This document shows, piece by piece, positions 7,766 through 17,662 of a DNA stretch of 64,000 nucleotides. Numbering within the stretch: the first letter of the stretch is position 1; every line of letters begins with the position of its first letter. Source of the stretch: Tenericutes bacterium HGW-Tenericutes-2 (lineage in GTDB: Bacteria > Bacillota_I > Bacilli_A > Acholeplasmatales > Acholeplasmataceae); assembly GCA_002839095.1 (NCBI GenBank), contig PGXL01000003.1, positions 119,063 through 183,062 of the forward strand. Direction: 5' to 3'. Under the pieces are notes generated by a model. The model was not told the DNA's origin. It did no database searches and saw nothing but the letters and a program-made list of their open reading frames with translations. The position numbers and the translations under genes were made by a program.

Positions 7766-8889
7766 CAGATCTTAAACTCAAAAATTATAGAAGAGACCTT
7801 CACCAAATACCAGAACTTGCATTTGATTTATATTTAACAAGTGCTTACGTTAAAAAAGAGCTTGAAAAGATGGGTTATCATACCATATCTACAGCAAAGA
7901 CTGGTTTAATTGCAGTCAAAGAAGGTCAAAGTAAGGAAGCAATCGCCTTTCGTTCTGATATGGATGCATTGCCAGTTACTGAATTAACAAAAGCGAGCTT
8001 TTTATCCAAGCATGAAGGAAAGATGCATGCCTGTGGTCATGATGGTCATATGTCAATGCTTTTAGGATTCGCAGAATATGTAGCAAATCTCAAAAATCTT
8101 AAAAAGACAATCGTCTTTATTTTTCAGCCTGCTGAAGAAGGTCCAGGAGGAGCTAAGGTCATTATTGAAGAGGGCTTTTTCGAAAAACTCAATATTAAGC
8201 ATATCTTTGGTATTCACCTCTATCCAGGCTTAGAAGAAGGGTTATACGGATTAGTTAATGGTCCAATGATGGCTCAAAATGGAGAATTCAATATTCATGT
8301 TCATGGAAAAAGTGCGCATGGTGCACAGCCACATTTAGGAAATGATGCAATACTTGCTGCATCTCATTTAGTAACTGGATATCATTCGATTATTTCTAGG
8401 TTTTTGGATCCATTAGATCCTGCAGTCATCACGATAGGAACTATTTTAGGTGGAGAAGCGAGAAACATTATCGCTCAAGACATTTATTTAACAGGAACAA
8501 TTCGTAGCTTTAATCAAACAGTTTACGATACCATTAAGAAAAAAATGAGAGATATTGATTCTGGAATATCAAAATCATTTGATGTTAGTGTAAAAAACGA
8601 TATCATCGATTATTATCCTCCAGTCATCAATGATCAAAAGCTTTTTCATATGCTAGAAAGCGATATGAAAGAAAATGAGTATCAAATCCTAAAGCCAATG
8701 ATGTTTGCTGAGGATTTCGCTTTCTACCAGCAAAGAGTACCTGGAATGTTTGTCATGCTAGGAACGAAGAATGAAGAAAAAGGATATGTACATCCTTTGC
8801 ATAGCTGCTATTTCAATTTTGATGAAAAGGTATTAATCAAGGGTGTTGAACTCTACATTAGAATTGCTAAATTACTTGAAATATTTTAA
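7762..8889 (+). CDS. M20 metallopeptidase/amidohydrolase, candidate N-acetyl-DAP deacetylase
   Basis: Zinc-dependent amidohydrolase of the M20D group, 375 residues. RSDMDALPV is followed by the metal-binding HACGHDGH (residues 89-96), PAEEGPGGAK and the dimerisation-domain motif GKSAHGAQPHLGNDA. Relatives remove acyl groups from amino acids. The lysine operon 3 kb downstream has dapH and an aminotransferase but no deacetylase, and YkuR/DapL, the N-acetyl-diaminopimelate deacetylase of Bacillus, is of this family and nearly this length (374). It is therefore a candidate for the missing step. Hippurate- or acyl-amino-acid hydrolase activity is an equal alternative. It is coupled to ogt by an ATGA overlap and ends at a bidirectional terminator. 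Confidence 0.82.
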   Translation: MTDLKLKNYRRDLHQIPELAFDLYLTSAYVKKELEKMGYHTISTAKTGLIAVKEGQSKEAIAFRSDMDALPVTELTKASFLSKHEGKMHACGHDGHMSMLLGFAEYVANLKNLKKTIVFIFQPAEEGPGGAKVIIEEGFFEKLNIKHIFGIHLYPGLEEGLYGLVNGPMMAQNGEFNIHVHGKSAHGAQPHLGNDAILAASHLVTGYHSIISRFLDPLDPAVITIGTILGGEARNIIAQDIYLTGTIRSFNQTVYDTIKKKMRDIDSGISKSFDVSVKNDIIDYYPPVINDQKLFHMLESDMKENEYQILKPMMFAEDFAFYQQRVPGMFVMLGTKNEEKGYVHPLHSCYFNFDEKVLIKGVELYIRIAKLLEIF

Positions 8890-8904
8890 AAAATTAAAAC
8901 ATAC

Positions 8905-8950
8905 AAAAAAAGGAATAACCGATTGCGTAGGATTATTCCTTTTTATTTTT
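8905..8950. terminator. bidirectional terminator
   Basis: AAAAAGGAATAA pairs with TTATTCCTTTTT around a 14-base loop. A-runs and T-runs flank it on both sides, so it can stop both the M20 gene (plus) and the converging histidine kinase gene (minus). Confidence 0.85.
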
Positions 8951-8953
8951 TGA

Positions 8954-10603
8954 TTATTTATTATCTTCAGGTATCCAATTAGAAAGTGCTCTACTAAGGG
9001 ATTTAGGGTCAATAGGCTTAGATATATAGTCATTCATTCCTGCCTGCAGGCATAATGCTTTATCCTCTACAAACGCATTTGCTGTCATTGCCAAAATTGG
9101 AGTTTCTTTATTGAATGCTCGAATTTGCTTTGCAGCCTCAATTCCGTCCATAACTGGCATTTGAATGTCTAGTATGACTAAGTCGAATGGCTTTGATTTA
9201 ACAAGATCAACTGCGATTTTTCCGTTGTTTGCTACAGTGACTTGCATGCCCATATTTGTTAAAATGCGATGTGCGAGCTTTTGGCTTAGGAAGTTATCCT
9301 CTGCAAGAAGTATTTTTGACCCTGCCTTTGGCATCACAGCTTGTGATTCCTCTAAATCGATATTTTTTAGTGTGGATTCAAGTTCATCTATTTCAACAGG
9401 AATGGTTAATATAAATTCACTACCTTCATTGAGCTTGCTTTCTACGGCTAATGTTCCATGCATAAGTTCTGAAAGTCTCTTAGAAATCGATAGACCCAAT
9501 CCAGTTCCACCATAGAGTCTTGTGGTTGAAGAATCTGCTTGTTCAAACTCCTGAAAGAGTCTCTTTTGTTGATCTTCAGTCATTCCAATCCCAGTATCTT
9601 TAACCTTGAATGAAATATTAACGTGTGTATCATCTATTTTTTTATCTATAAATAAAACTAAACTGATTCCACCTGTATCTGTAAATTTGACTGCATTGCT
9701 CAATAGATTAATTAGAATTTGTCGAACTCGATTTGAATCACCGATGATGACTTCAGGGCAATCTATTTTTTCGATATCGATATATAACTTTTTAACCTTG
9801 ACCATTTCAATCACAATCGATCTGACTTCATCAATAAGCTTATCTAGCTTGAATGGTCTTTCTTCAAGAATCATTTTTCCAGCCTCAATTTTAGATAAAT
9901 CAAGGATGTCATTTATAATTCCTAGAAGATGTTTAGATGCGTCATTGATTCTATCGATATATTCTTTTTGTTCTGGATCTGTAATTTTTTGTTCAAGAAG
10001 GTGAGTGAAACCAATGATTGCATTCATTGGAGTTCTAATTTCATGACTCATATTGGAAAGGAAGCTGGATTTAATTTGACTGGATTTTTCTGCCTGTATT
10101 TTTGATTTATCTAGTTCTATTGCCTTATCATGAATAATATCTTCAAGCTTTAAACGATAGTTCTCAGCATCGATTTGTTCATTGATGCGTTCAGTAACGT
10201 CCTCAAGTGTCCCAAATAAAGCAACAACTTCCTGTCTATCATTGAGTTCAACTAAGGACTTAGCTTCTAGCCATTTGATATGCTTATTTACGATTACACG
10301 ATGAGTAATCGTATATCCTTTACCGATATCCTTATAGTTATTCCAGTATTTGACTACATAATCCTTATCATCAGGATGTATGAGATCGACAAACGTTTGT
10401 TCCTTAATCTTTTGATTTTTTGGTATACCGAGCAGTTCATAGGTTTCATCTGCCCAGGTTAACTGGTTCTCTAAGACATCAAAATACCAAAAACCAGCAT
10501 GCGAGACCTGATGTGCATACTGAAGAAACTTTTTATTAATATCTATTTTATGATTTATATTTTGATGGTTTGTCTTATGATTTGTGTCTTTATCGATTTT
10601 CAT
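8954..10603 (-). CDS. cytosolic hybrid sensor histidine kinase (PAS-HisKA-HATPase-REC)
   Basis: A 549-residue signalling kinase without membrane segments. A PAS/PAC domain (about residues 25-140) shows AGFWYFDVLENQLTWADE and IHPDDKD. A short coiled coil leads to the HisKA box with MSHEIRTPMNAI (phospho-His near residue 187). The HATPase domain has NLLSNAVKFT, DTGIGM and GGTGLGLS. The receiver domain (about 425-545) has ILLAEDN, the acceptor Asp in VILDIQMPVMDG and a conserved KP near the end. An ATG at 10630 is also in frame but has no RBS and follows a TATAAT too closely to be well inside the mRNA; ATG 10603 has GGTGA five bases upstream. The input signal and the output partner are unknown; no response regulator gene lies beside it. 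Confidence 0.88.
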   Translation of the reverse strand: MKIDKDTNHKTNHQNINHKIDINKKFLQYAHQVSHAGFWYFDVLENQLTWADETYELLGIPKNQKIKEQTFVDLIHPDDKDYVVKYWNNYKDIGKGYTITHRVIVNKHIKWLEAKSLVELNDRQEVVALFGTLEDVTERINEQIDAENYRLKLEDIIHDKAIELDKSKIQAEKSSQIKSSFLSNMSHEIRTPMNAIIGFTHLLEQKITDPEQKEYIDRINDASKHLLGIINDILDLSKIEAGKMILEERPFKLDKLIDEVRSIVIEMVKVKKLYIDIEKIDCPEVIIGDSNRVRQILINLLSNAVKFTDTGGISLVLFIDKKIDDTHVNISFKVKDTGIGMTEDQQKRLFQEFEQADSSTTRLYGGTGLGLSISKRLSELMHGTLAVESKLNEGSEFILTIPVEIDELESTLKNIDLEESQAVMPKAGSKILLAEDNFLSQKLAHRILTNMGMQVTVANNGKIAVDLVKSKPFDLVILDIQMPVMDGIEAAKQIRAFNKETPILAMTANAFVEDKALCLQAGMNDYISKPIDPKSLSRALSNWIPEDNK

Positions 10604-10742
10604 CGCTGTCACCATTTCTATTTGTGTCATTCATTATTTTTAATTATACCATTTTTAAAGGGTAAGGAAAAGAAGACAATTTCATAATTTATTAGGAAGC
10701 TTATTATAAATGTAAGCAAAATGAAAAAGTTTTACATTTGTG

Positions 10743-10771
10743 TAGACATTTCTAAATGAATGTGTTAAACT
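10743..10771 (+). promoter_or_regulatory. putative promoter of the lysine operon
   Basis: TAGACA at 10743-10748 and TAAACT at 10766-10771 are 17 bases apart. They place the transcript start near 10778, about 10 bases before the first paired base of the lysine riboswitch. Confidence 0.5.
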
Positions 10772-10787
10772 TTTCACGTAATTAAAT

Positions 10788-10996
10788 CACTACGATTAAA
10801 GAGGCTGCGTTAAGTCAATAGTACCGAAAGGGAAAGGGAGTGACGCCGAAGCATTGAAATTATGCTGGGCATATATTGAATAAATATATGACTGTTCCAT
10901 TGGGTTGCCCAACTCAAAAGGATTGCGCTTTATCGTGGAAGGGCGAAAGCATTGTTCTATTGAACCACTGGCTTTTGCTGTGGTTTTTATTTTTAT
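10788..10996 (+). ncRNA. lysine riboswitch (L-box) with terminator
   Basis: Binds lysine in the nascent mRNA and controls the operon downstream by transcription attenuation. Conserved L-box segments are visible in order: AGAGGCTGCG, AGTACCGAAAGGGAAAGGGAG, GACGCCGAAGCA, ATGCTGGGCAT, ATTGAATAAATATATGACTGT. P1 is formed by ACGAT near 10792-10796 and ATCGT at 10932-10936. A terminator hairpin follows (AACCAC at 10963-10968 with GTGGTT at 10980-10985, then a T-rich tail to 10996). Lysine binding is expected to favour the terminator, as in Bacillus lysC. A reading frame open through this RNA from 10876 is an artefact. Confidence 0.93.
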
Positions 10997-11016
10997 ACCT
11001 AAGGAGAATGCAGATT

Positions 11017-12315
11017 ATGAACGAAAAAACAACAACAAATAACAATAATCATTTATTAATTGGTGGGGTAGATGCTCTTGAGCTTGTTTCAAAATACCAA
11101 ACACCACTTTATGTAATGGATGAGGAAAAAATTAGAAAACAATGCCAGACATTCATGTCTAGCTTTAAGCATAATTTAGTAAATACTGAAGTTATTTATG
11201 CATCCAAGGCTTTTTTAAATATAGCAATGTGTGAATTGATTCAACAAGAAGGATTATCCTTAGATGTTGTTTCTGGTGGAGAGATGTTTACAGCAATAAC
11301 TGCTGGATTTCCTGCATCGAAAATATTTTTTCATGGGAATAATAAATCAATAGATGAAATAAAGCTTGCTTTAGATCATCATATCGGAACAATCGTTTTA
11401 GATAATGAAGATGAACTCAAGCGTCTTTCCTCATTAGTCAATAAAGAACACAAGGTTAGAGTAATGCTACGTATCAATCCAGGCATCGATGCGCATACAC
11501 ACGAATACATTCGTACGACTAAAAATGATTCTAAGTTTGGTGTAAGTATTTTTGATCCAAAAACACTATTTTTAATCCAATCTATTCATAATAATCCATC
11601 CCTAGAATTCGTAGGGTTTCATAGTCATATAGGTTCACAAATATTTGAAGAAAATTCATTTAAGGAATTGGCTACAACCAATTTAAAATACATTCAACAT
11701 GTAAAAAAACAATTAGGGATTGAAGTTAAAGAATTAAATCTTGGTGGTGGCTTTGGTGCACATTATACAAAGGAAGATAAGCCTTTTTCACTAGAATCCT
11801 TCCTGCCACAATTACTTGAAACCATCCATTTGATATCAAAAGAACTTGAAATTAAAACCCCTAAGATCTTAATTGAACCAGGTCGAGCAATTGTTGCTGA
11901 GGCTGGATATACACTTTATACAATTAGCGGGACGAAGGAAACATTTGGTGGAAAAAACTTTGTTTTCACAGATGGATCTATGGCGGATCACTTAAGAACA
12001 GCTTTATATCAAGCTAAATATCATGCTTCACTAGCTAATAGAATGAATGATCAAGTAGAAAAAAATTATACAGTAACTGGTAAGGCATGTGAATCAGGCG
12101 ATATCATTATCAAGGATGTTATGCTACCAGTTCCAAAGGAAAACGATATTTTAGTCGTTTATTCAACAGGTGCATATCACTATTCAATGAGCTCAAATTA
12201 TAATAGACTACTAAAGCCAGCTGTTGTATTTACAGCAAACGGAAAGTCAAGACTCGTTGTTAAAAAAGAAACGTATGAAGATTTAATTAGAAATGATTTA
12301 AGACTAGGAAAATAG
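11017..12315 (+). CDS. lysA: diaminopimelate decarboxylase
   Basis: Last step of lysine synthesis: decarboxylates meso-diaminopimelate with PLP. It is 432 residues long from ATG 11017, which has AAGGAG 10 bases upstream. The frame is open for 47 more codons but those cross the riboswitch terminator. The PLP lysine is in YASKAF, the phosphate-binding glycines in LNLGGGFGAHY, and EPGRAIVAEAG and the substrate Cys in CESGDI are present. LysA is first in the operon, directly under lysine control. Its stop is 3 bases before lysC. Confidence 0.95.
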   Translation: MNEKTTTNNNNHLLIGGVDALELVSKYQTPLYVMDEEKIRKQCQTFMSSFKHNLVNTEVIYASKAFLNIAMCELIQQEGLSLDVVSGGEMFTAITAGFPASKIFFHGNNKSIDEIKLALDHHIGTIVLDNEDELKRLSSLVNKEHKVRVMLRINPGIDAHTHEYIRTTKNDSKFGVSIFDPKTLFLIQSIHNNPSLEFVGFHSHIGSQIFEENSFKELATTNLKYIQHVKKQLGIEVKELNLGGGFGAHYTKEDKPFSLESFLPQLLETIHLISKELEIKTPKILIEPGRAIVAEAGYTLYTISGTKETFGGKNFVFTDGSMADHLRTALYQAKYHASLANRMNDQVEKNYTVTGKACESGDIIIKDVMLPVPKENDILVVYSTGAYHYSMSSNYNRLLKPAVVFTANGKSRLVVKKETYEDLIRNDLRLGK

Positions 12316-12318
12316 AAA

Positions 12319-13524
12319 ATGAACAATTCAGTTGTAATGAAATTCGGTGGATCATCAGTTGAAACCATCGAAAAAATGCAAAAAATAGCGAAAAGAATCA
12401 TCAAGAAAAAGGAATCTTTTCAAAATGTAGTCGTTGTATTATCTGCAATGGGTAAAACAACCAATCATTTATTAGAAATGGCTAAGCAAGCTGCGAAGTA
12501 TCCATCGAAAAGAGAGATTGATTTACTCATATCAACAGGAGAGCAGGTGTCAATTGCTCTACTGACAATGATTTTAAATGAAAATGGGTTTGAAGCAGTT
12601 GCATTAACAGGATTTCAAGCTGGAATAAAAACTGGCGGATTACACACGAAAAACAAAATACTTGATATTGATACTACAAACATTGAAAAGCATTTAAGTC
12701 AAGGGAAAATTGCTGTTGTTGCAGGCTTCCAGGGCTTAAATGAATTAGGAGATATTACCACTTTAGGTCGTGGTGGATCCGATACTACAGCAGTAGCTAT
12801 TGCAGCGAAACTGCAATGTGCAGCAGAAATATATACGGATGTTGATGGCATTTATGGTGTTGACCCAAGACTTTATCCAAATGCTAGAAAGCTTGACATC
12901 ATCAGCTATGAAGAAATGAAGGAAATGGCGTTTTTAGGTGCTAAAGTCATGGAGCCTAGATCAATAGAAATTGGACAACGCTATCAAGTGCCAATTTATG
13001 TGCAATCATCAATCCATGAAGTCGAAGGAACATTAATTAAGGAGTATACAAAAGTGGAAGAAAAAAGTATAACAGGTTTATCAATCAGTGAAAAGGTAAT
13101 GATGGTAACAATTAAAAACTTTCCAAATCATGCATCTGATATTGCAGGATTGTTTATTGCATTGGCTGAAAATGAAGTCAATGTCGATATGATTAGCCAG
13201 ACACCAACAGATGTTGGATATATCAATTTATCATTTACTGCAGGTGCAGATGATTTAGAAGCCGTTGATCAGGTTATTGAACAAATCATGAGTCAATATC
13301 AGGATATTGTTGCAGTTAAAAATATCAATGTCGTTAAAATTTCAGTTGTAGGAACAGGAATGAGAACTCAATCCGGTGTTGCAGCAAAGTTATTCAAGAT
13401 ACTAGCAGATAACGGAATTGACTTTATGTTAGTTACAACATCTGAAATTAGCATTTCATACACAATCGATAAGAAATTAATGAAAAAGGCAGTAGAAGCT
13501 ATATCTGAAAAATTTGGTTTGTAA
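12319..13524 (+). CDS. lysC: aspartate kinase
   Basis: First step of the aspartate family: ATP-dependent phosphorylation of aspartate. 401 residues: catalytic domain starting with VVMKFGGSSV, then LGRGGSDTTAVA and the TDVDGIYGVDPR stretch, followed by two ACT domains (about residues 265-400), with VVGTGMRTQSGVAAKLF in the second. ACT domains normally give feedback control by lysine or threonine. An alternative start for a separate beta subunit, as in Bacillus, was not resolved. It lies 3 bases after lysA and 9 before dapF. Confidence 0.95.
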   Translation: MNNSVVMKFGGSSVETIEKMQKIAKRIIKKKESFQNVVVVLSAMGKTTNHLLEMAKQAAKYPSKREIDLLISTGEQVSIALLTMILNENGFEAVALTGFQAGIKTGGLHTKNKILDIDTTNIEKHLSQGKIAVVAGFQGLNELGDITTLGRGGSDTTAVAIAAKLQCAAEIYTDVDGIYGVDPRLYPNARKLDIISYEEMKEMAFLGAKVMEPRSIEIGQRYQVPIYVQSSIHEVEGTLIKEYTKVEEKSITGLSISEKVMMVTIKNFPNHASDIAGLFIALAENEVNVDMISQTPTDVGYINLSFTAGADDLEAVDQVIEQIMSQYQDIVAVKNINVVKISVVGTGMRTQSGVAAKLFKILADNGIDFMLVTTSEISISYTIDKKLMKKAVEAISEKFGL

Positions 13525-13533
13525 GGAGAAATT

Positions 13534-14331
13534 ATGAAATTTCAAAAATATCATGGTACCGGTAATGATTTTATTATGGTATCCTTTATCCCATCCAATC
13601 CAGAAGAACTAGCAAAAAATATTTGTGATCGTCATTTTGGAATTGGTGCGGATGGCTTAATTTATCCAAGTGAATCAAGTGTTGCGGATATCAAATTCAA
13701 CTATTACAATAGCGATGGATCCATTGCACCGATGTGTGGTAATGGTATGCGTTGCTTTGTTCAGTATTTACTAGATAACCAAATGATCAATAAGCATTCA
13801 TTTAATGTTGAAACGTTAGCTGGAATTATTCACGTTGAATACAATCCAGAATCAAAACTTATCAAAATTAATCTTGGGAAGCCTATATTTAAATTAGAAG
13901 AACCTAATGTATCGACACCAATTCATGAATTCAAACAACAAGCATTAAGTATTTCTGGTAATATTATTAAGTTTTATACGATCAATATGGGAACACTACA
14001 TACAGTTTTATATGTTACCCCAAACATGGATATCAAAAGTATAGGACCAGAATTATCTAAAAATAAGTTCTTTCCAAAGCATAGTAATGTTAACTTTGTT
14101 GAAGTTATCGATCAAAATACTCAAAAGATTACTACATTTGAACGAGGTGCAGGATGGACATTATCCTGTGGAACTGGTACTGCAGCAAGTGCAGTCGTTT
14201 CAAGAAAACTAGGACTAGTAAATGAGGTAGTTCAAAGTATTGTTCCTGGTGGAGTATTAAATGTTTATGTTGAAGAAGAAATCAAGCTAGAAGGACCAGC
14301 AAAAAGAATAGCAACAGGAGAATACGAATAA
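13534..14331 (+). CDS. dapF: diaminopimelate epimerase
   Basis: Converts LL-diaminopimelate to the meso form by a two-base, cofactor-free mechanism using two cysteines. Both are visible: PMCGNGMRCF (first Cys) and LSCGTGTAAS (second Cys). 265 residues, normal length; FQKYHGTGNDFI is the conserved N-terminus. AAGGAG precedes ATG. It is placed between lysC and asd, with one base between its stop and the asd start. Confidence 0.96.
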   Translation: MKFQKYHGTGNDFIMVSFIPSNPEELAKNICDRHFGIGADGLIYPSESSVADIKFNYYNSDGSIAPMCGNGMRCFVQYLLDNQMINKHSFNVETLAGIIHVEYNPESKLIKINLGKPIFKLEEPNVSTPIHEFKQQALSISGNIIKFYTINMGTLHTVLYVTPNMDIKSIGPELSKNKFFPKHSNVNFVEVIDQNTQKITTFERGAGWTLSCGTGTAASAVVSRKLGLVNEVVQSIVPGGVLNVYVEEEIKLEGPAKRIATGEYE

Positions 14332-14332
14332 G

Positions 14333-15325
14333 ATGAATAAAAAATACAAAGTAGCAGTCGTAGGAGCAACCGGTATGGTTGGTCTCACATTTATTAAGGT
14401 TTTAGAAGAAAGAAATTTTCCTTTATCAGAAATTGTCTTTTTCGCTTCAACTCGATCAGCTGGTTCTAAAGTATCTTTTAACGGTGCTGAATATGTAGTA
14501 GAAGAGCTTACTGAAAATTCATTTGATCAAGGATTTGACTTTGCATTGTTTTCTGCAGGTGGTGACACTAGCCTAAAATTCGCACCAATTGCAGCAAGCA
14601 AGGGTGTAGTTGTTATCGATAACTCATCAGCATGGCGGATGAAGGATCATATCAAGCTTGTCGTCCCTGAAGTGAATGCAGATGTTTTAACAAATAAAGA
14701 TTTGATTATTGCAAATCCAAATTGTTCTACCATTCAGTCTGTTGTTCCACTTCATGTGATTCATGAATTATTCACTCTAAAGAGAGTCATTTACTCAACC
14801 TATCAAGCTGTATCAGGATCAGGATATAAGGGTGTTATGGACTTGAAAAATGGCTATCAGAATAAAGCTCCAGAGTTTTATAAAAAACAAATATTTGATA
14901 ATTGCTTTCCTCACATTGATGACTTTCTAGATAATGGTTATACCAAAGAAGAAAAGAAAATGATGGATGAAACAAGAAAAATTTTAGGACTTCCTAACTT
15001 GCTTGTCAGTGCGACCTGTGTTAGAATTCCAGTAACAGTTGGTCATAGTGTTTCAATGAATGTTGAGTGTGAAAAACCTATCGATATGAACCTATTAATT
15101 CAGGCTTTTCAAGCAAACAAAGATATCGTATATTATGAGGGTAATAACTATCCAACACCTAAGGATGTAGATGGAAATGATCTTGTCCATGTTGGAAGAT
15201 TAAGAATAGATTTAAGCACAGAAAATGGCATCCATTTATGGGCGGTTGCAGACAACGTAAGAAAAGGTGCAGCAACCAATGCAATTCAAATTGCAGAATA
15301 CTTAATAAAGGAGAATCTAGTATGA
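14333..15325 (+). CDS. asd: aspartate-semialdehyde dehydrogenase
   Basis: NADPH-dependent reduction of aspartyl phosphate to aspartate semialdehyde, second step of the pathway. 330 residues with an N-terminal Rossmann loop VGATGMVG, ASTRSAGSKV, the catalytic Cys in NPNCST, and the acyl-enzyme region QAVSGSGYKG. The stop TGA overlaps the ATG of dapA (ATGA), so the two are translationally coupled. Confidence 0.95.
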   Translation: MNKKYKVAVVGATGMVGLTFIKVLEERNFPLSEIVFFASTRSAGSKVSFNGAEYVVEELTENSFDQGFDFALFSAGGDTSLKFAPIAASKGVVVIDNSSAWRMKDHIKLVVPEVNADVLTNKDLIIANPNCSTIQSVVPLHVIHELFTLKRVIYSTYQAVSGSGYKGVMDLKNGYQNKAPEFYKKQIFDNCFPHIDDFLDNGYTKEEKKMMDETRKILGLPNLLVSATCVRIPVTVGHSVSMNVECEKPIDMNLLIQAFQANKDIVYYEGNNYPTPKDVDGNDLVHVGRLRIDLSTENGIHLWAVADNVRKGAATNAIQIAEYLIKENLV

Positions 15326-16209
15326 GCTTATTTACAGGATCAGGTGTAGCTATCGTTACACCATTTAAAGAAAACGAAGTTGATTATGAGGCTTTTAGAC
15401 GTTTAATTGAGTGGCATATTAAAGAAAAGACTGATGCGATCATCGTTTTTGGAACGACTGGAGAAAGTGCAACTTTATCAGTGGAAGAAAAGAAAAAAAT
15501 TGTAGAATTTGCTGTAAAAACTGCAAATAAAAAAACACAAATTATTGCAGGTACAGGAACAAATGATACAAAAGTCTCGATTGAGCTTTCTATCTATGCA
15601 GAAAAGGTTGGTGCAGATGGATTATTACTCATCACACCTTATTATAACAAACCAACTCAAAGAGGGTTATATGCGCATTTTAAAGCCATTTCAGAGTATG
15701 TTAATATCCCAATCATCTTATATAATGTTCCATCACGCACAGGAGTGAACCTACTGCCTGAAACTGTCTTAGAGCTATCTAAAATCTCACAAATTAAGGC
15801 TATAAAAGAGGCCTCTGCAGACATCAGTCAAATTGCTAAGGTCATTGAACTTGTCCCAAAGAATTTTATCGTCTATTCTGGTAACGATGATCAGACATTA
15901 CCGATCCTTGCACTAGGAGGAAAAGGAGTTATTTCAGTTACAGCTAATATTACTCCACGATTAATTCATGATCAAGTCATTGGTTATTTAAATGGTGAGG
16001 AAAACTCTGTTAAATCATTTCTTAAAACTAGAGAATTACATCAAGTAATGTTTATCGAGAGCAATCCAGTTCCTGCGAAAACAGCTTTAAATCTTATGGG
16101 TTTAATTGAAAAGGATGTTAGACTTCCTCTAGTTCAATTAGAGGATAAAAATCTTGAAACACTAAAGCAAGTACTGACTAAATATCAGTTGATTGGAGTT
16201 AAAAAATGA
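15322..16209 (+). CDS. dapA: 4-hydroxy-tetrahydrodipicolinate synthase
   Basis: Condenses pyruvate and aspartate semialdehyde, the committed step to DAP. 295 residues from ATG 15322, which has AAAGGAG upstream; the frame extends 28 codons further into asd but without support. FGTTGESATL, the Tyr in YNVPSRTG and the Schiff-base Lys in KAIKEAS are present, all standard for the DapA/NAL TIM-barrel family. ATGA overlaps occur at both ends. Confidence 0.95.
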   Translation: MSLFTGSGVAIVTPFKENEVDYEAFRRLIEWHIKEKTDAIIVFGTTGESATLSVEEKKKIVEFAVKTANKKTQIIAGTGTNDTKVSIELSIYAEKVGADGLLLITPYYNKPTQRGLYAHFKAISEYVNIPIILYNVPSRTGVNLLPETVLELSKISQIKAIKEASADISQIAKVIELVPKNFIVYSGNDDQTLPILALGGKGVISVTANITPRLIHDQVIGYLNGEENSVKSFLKTRELHQVMFIESNPVPAKTALNLMGLIEKDVRLPLVQLEDKNLETLKQVLTKYQLIGVKK

Positions 16210-16949
16210 AGGTATTAGTTATTGGATCAAAAGGAAAAATGGGAGCACTTGTAGAATCCATTTTAAAGAATGATTCATCCGTTGATATGGTTTACGGATT
16301 TGATCAAGAAGAAGATCTTTCTCATCAAACATTTAACTCATTTTCTAGTATTCCTAAGGTTGATGTGGCTATTGATTATTCACATCCAAGTTTATTATCT
16401 GATATTTTAGCTTACGGATTAAAGAATCAAACACCATTAGTCATAGCGACTACAGGCTATAGTGAAACTCAAGAAAAAGAAATATTAAAAGCAAGCCAAA
16501 AGCTTCCGATTTTTAAGAGCTCTAATTATTCATTTGGTGTTGAAGTTGTTTCTCAGGTCTTAAAGCAAATTTCTTCATTTCTTGAAGCTGATTATGATAT
16601 TGAAATTGTCGAAAAGCATCATCACTTAAAGGTGGATGCTCCAAGTGGGACGTCATTACACCTTGCAAATACGATCAATGAATCTCTTCTAGTCAAAAAG
16701 AATTTAGTCAATGGGCATCAGAATAAAAGATTAGATAATGAGCTAGCGATTCATGCAATTAGAGGTGGATCTGTAGTTGGAGAACATTCGGTTTATTTTT
16801 TAGGACAAGATGAAGTGATTGAAATTTCGCATGTTGCTCAGTCAAAGGCAATTTTTGCACATGGATCGATTAAAGCAGCGAAATTTATTGTAGATAAAAA
16901 ACCAGGAATGTATAAGATGAAAGATATATTTAAGGAGCTGAACAAATGA
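16206..16949 (+). CDS. dapB: 4-hydroxy-tetrahydrodipicolinate reductase
   Basis: NAD(P)H-dependent reduction giving tetrahydrodipicolinate. 247 residues. The nucleotide-binding loop is GSKGKMGA rather than the commoner G-x-x-G-R-M-G. The substrate-binding His/Lys stretch is [15 protein letters not shown], and the end contains [12 protein letters not shown]. It overlaps dapA and dapH by ATGA at both ends. Confidence 0.95.
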   Translation: MKVLVIGSKGKMGALVESILKNDSSVDMVYGFDQEEDLSHQTFNSFSSIPKVDVAIDYSHPSLLSDILAYGLKNQTPLVIATTGYSETQEKEILKASQKLPIFKSSNYSFGVEVVSQVLKQISSFLEADYDIEIVEKHHHLKVDAPSGTSLHLANTINESLLVKKNLVNGHQNKRLDNELAIHAIRGGSVVGEHSVYFLGQDEVIEISHVAQSKAIFAHGSIKAAKFIVDKKPGMYKMKDIFKELNK

Positions 16950-17656
16950 GTGAATTTTTGTTAGATGCATATGAAATTGCGAAGTTTATAAAGGATTCGA
17001 AAAAAAGAACACCAATTAAATTGTATTTAAAGGGTAATATGAAGGCTATTGATTTTTCCAATGTTTTAGCATTTGGCGACGAAAATCATCAAATCGTTTT
17101 TGGCGAAATTGTTGAAATAGAAAAAATATTAACTGATTATAAATTATATATTACTGAACACGTGATTGAATATGACAGAAGAAATTCTGCGATTCCACTA
17201 TTAGATATTACTAAAATTCAAGCAAGAATTGAACCAGGCGCTATCATTCGTGAGCATGCTACCATTGGTAAGGATGCTGTTATTATGATGAATTCAACGA
17301 TCAATATTGGTGCTGTTATTGGTGATAGAACGATGATTGACATGAACGCAGTTGTTGGAGCTAGAGCAGTTATCGGGAAAAATTGTCATATTGGTGCAGG
17401 AGCAGTTGTTGCAGGTGTTTTAGAACCACCTTCAAAAACACCAGTCATCATTGAAGATGATGTTTTAGTTGGTGCAAATGCAGTTATCCTTGAAGGTGTA
17501 AGAGTTGGTAGAAACTCAGTAGTTGCTGCTGGAGCAATAGTTACCGTAGATGTTCCAGAAAATGTAGTTGTTGCGGGTTCTCCAGCAAGAATTATTAAAA
17601 ATAAAGATGAAAAAACAATAGAAAAAACATTGATTCTTGACGATCTAAGAAAGTAG
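16946..17656 (+). CDS. dapH: tetrahydrodipicolinate N-acetyltransferase
   Basis: Acetyl-CoA-dependent acetylation of tetrahydrodipicolinate, which commits the organism to the acetyl-DAP variant of the pathway. 236 residues. A DapH_N-type N-terminal domain is followed from about residue 90 by a left-handed beta-helix of hexapeptide repeats ([19 protein letters not shown] and on), with [16 protein letters not shown], a hallmark of DapH/YkuQ. It is ATGA-coupled to dapB and lies 6 bases before the aminotransferase. Confidence 0.94.
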   Translation: MSEFLLDAYEIAKFIKDSKKRTPIKLYLKGNMKAIDFSNVLAFGDENHQIVFGEIVEIEKILTDYKLYITEHVIEYDRRNSAIPLLDITKIQARIEPGAIIREHATIGKDAVIMMNSTINIGAVIGDRTMIDMNAVVGARAVIGKNCHIGAGAVVAGVLEPPSKTPVIIEDDVLVGANAVILEGVRVGRNSVVAAGAIVTVDVPENVVVAGSPARIIKNKDEKTIEKTLILDDLRK

Positions 17657-17662
17657 GTATTT

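Noticed and set aside
9165..10004. Plus-strand frames of 116 and 132 codons inside the histidine kinase gene
   Set aside because: They are antisense shadows of the HATPase and HisKA domains.
10876..11016. 47-codon N-terminal extension of lysA
   Set aside because: It runs through the 3' part of the lysine riboswitch and its terminator, and the proper RBS stands before ATG 11017.
15238..15321. 28-codon upstream extension of dapA
   Set aside because: It lies within asd in another frame; ATG 15322 has a good RBS and matches the DapA N-terminus.
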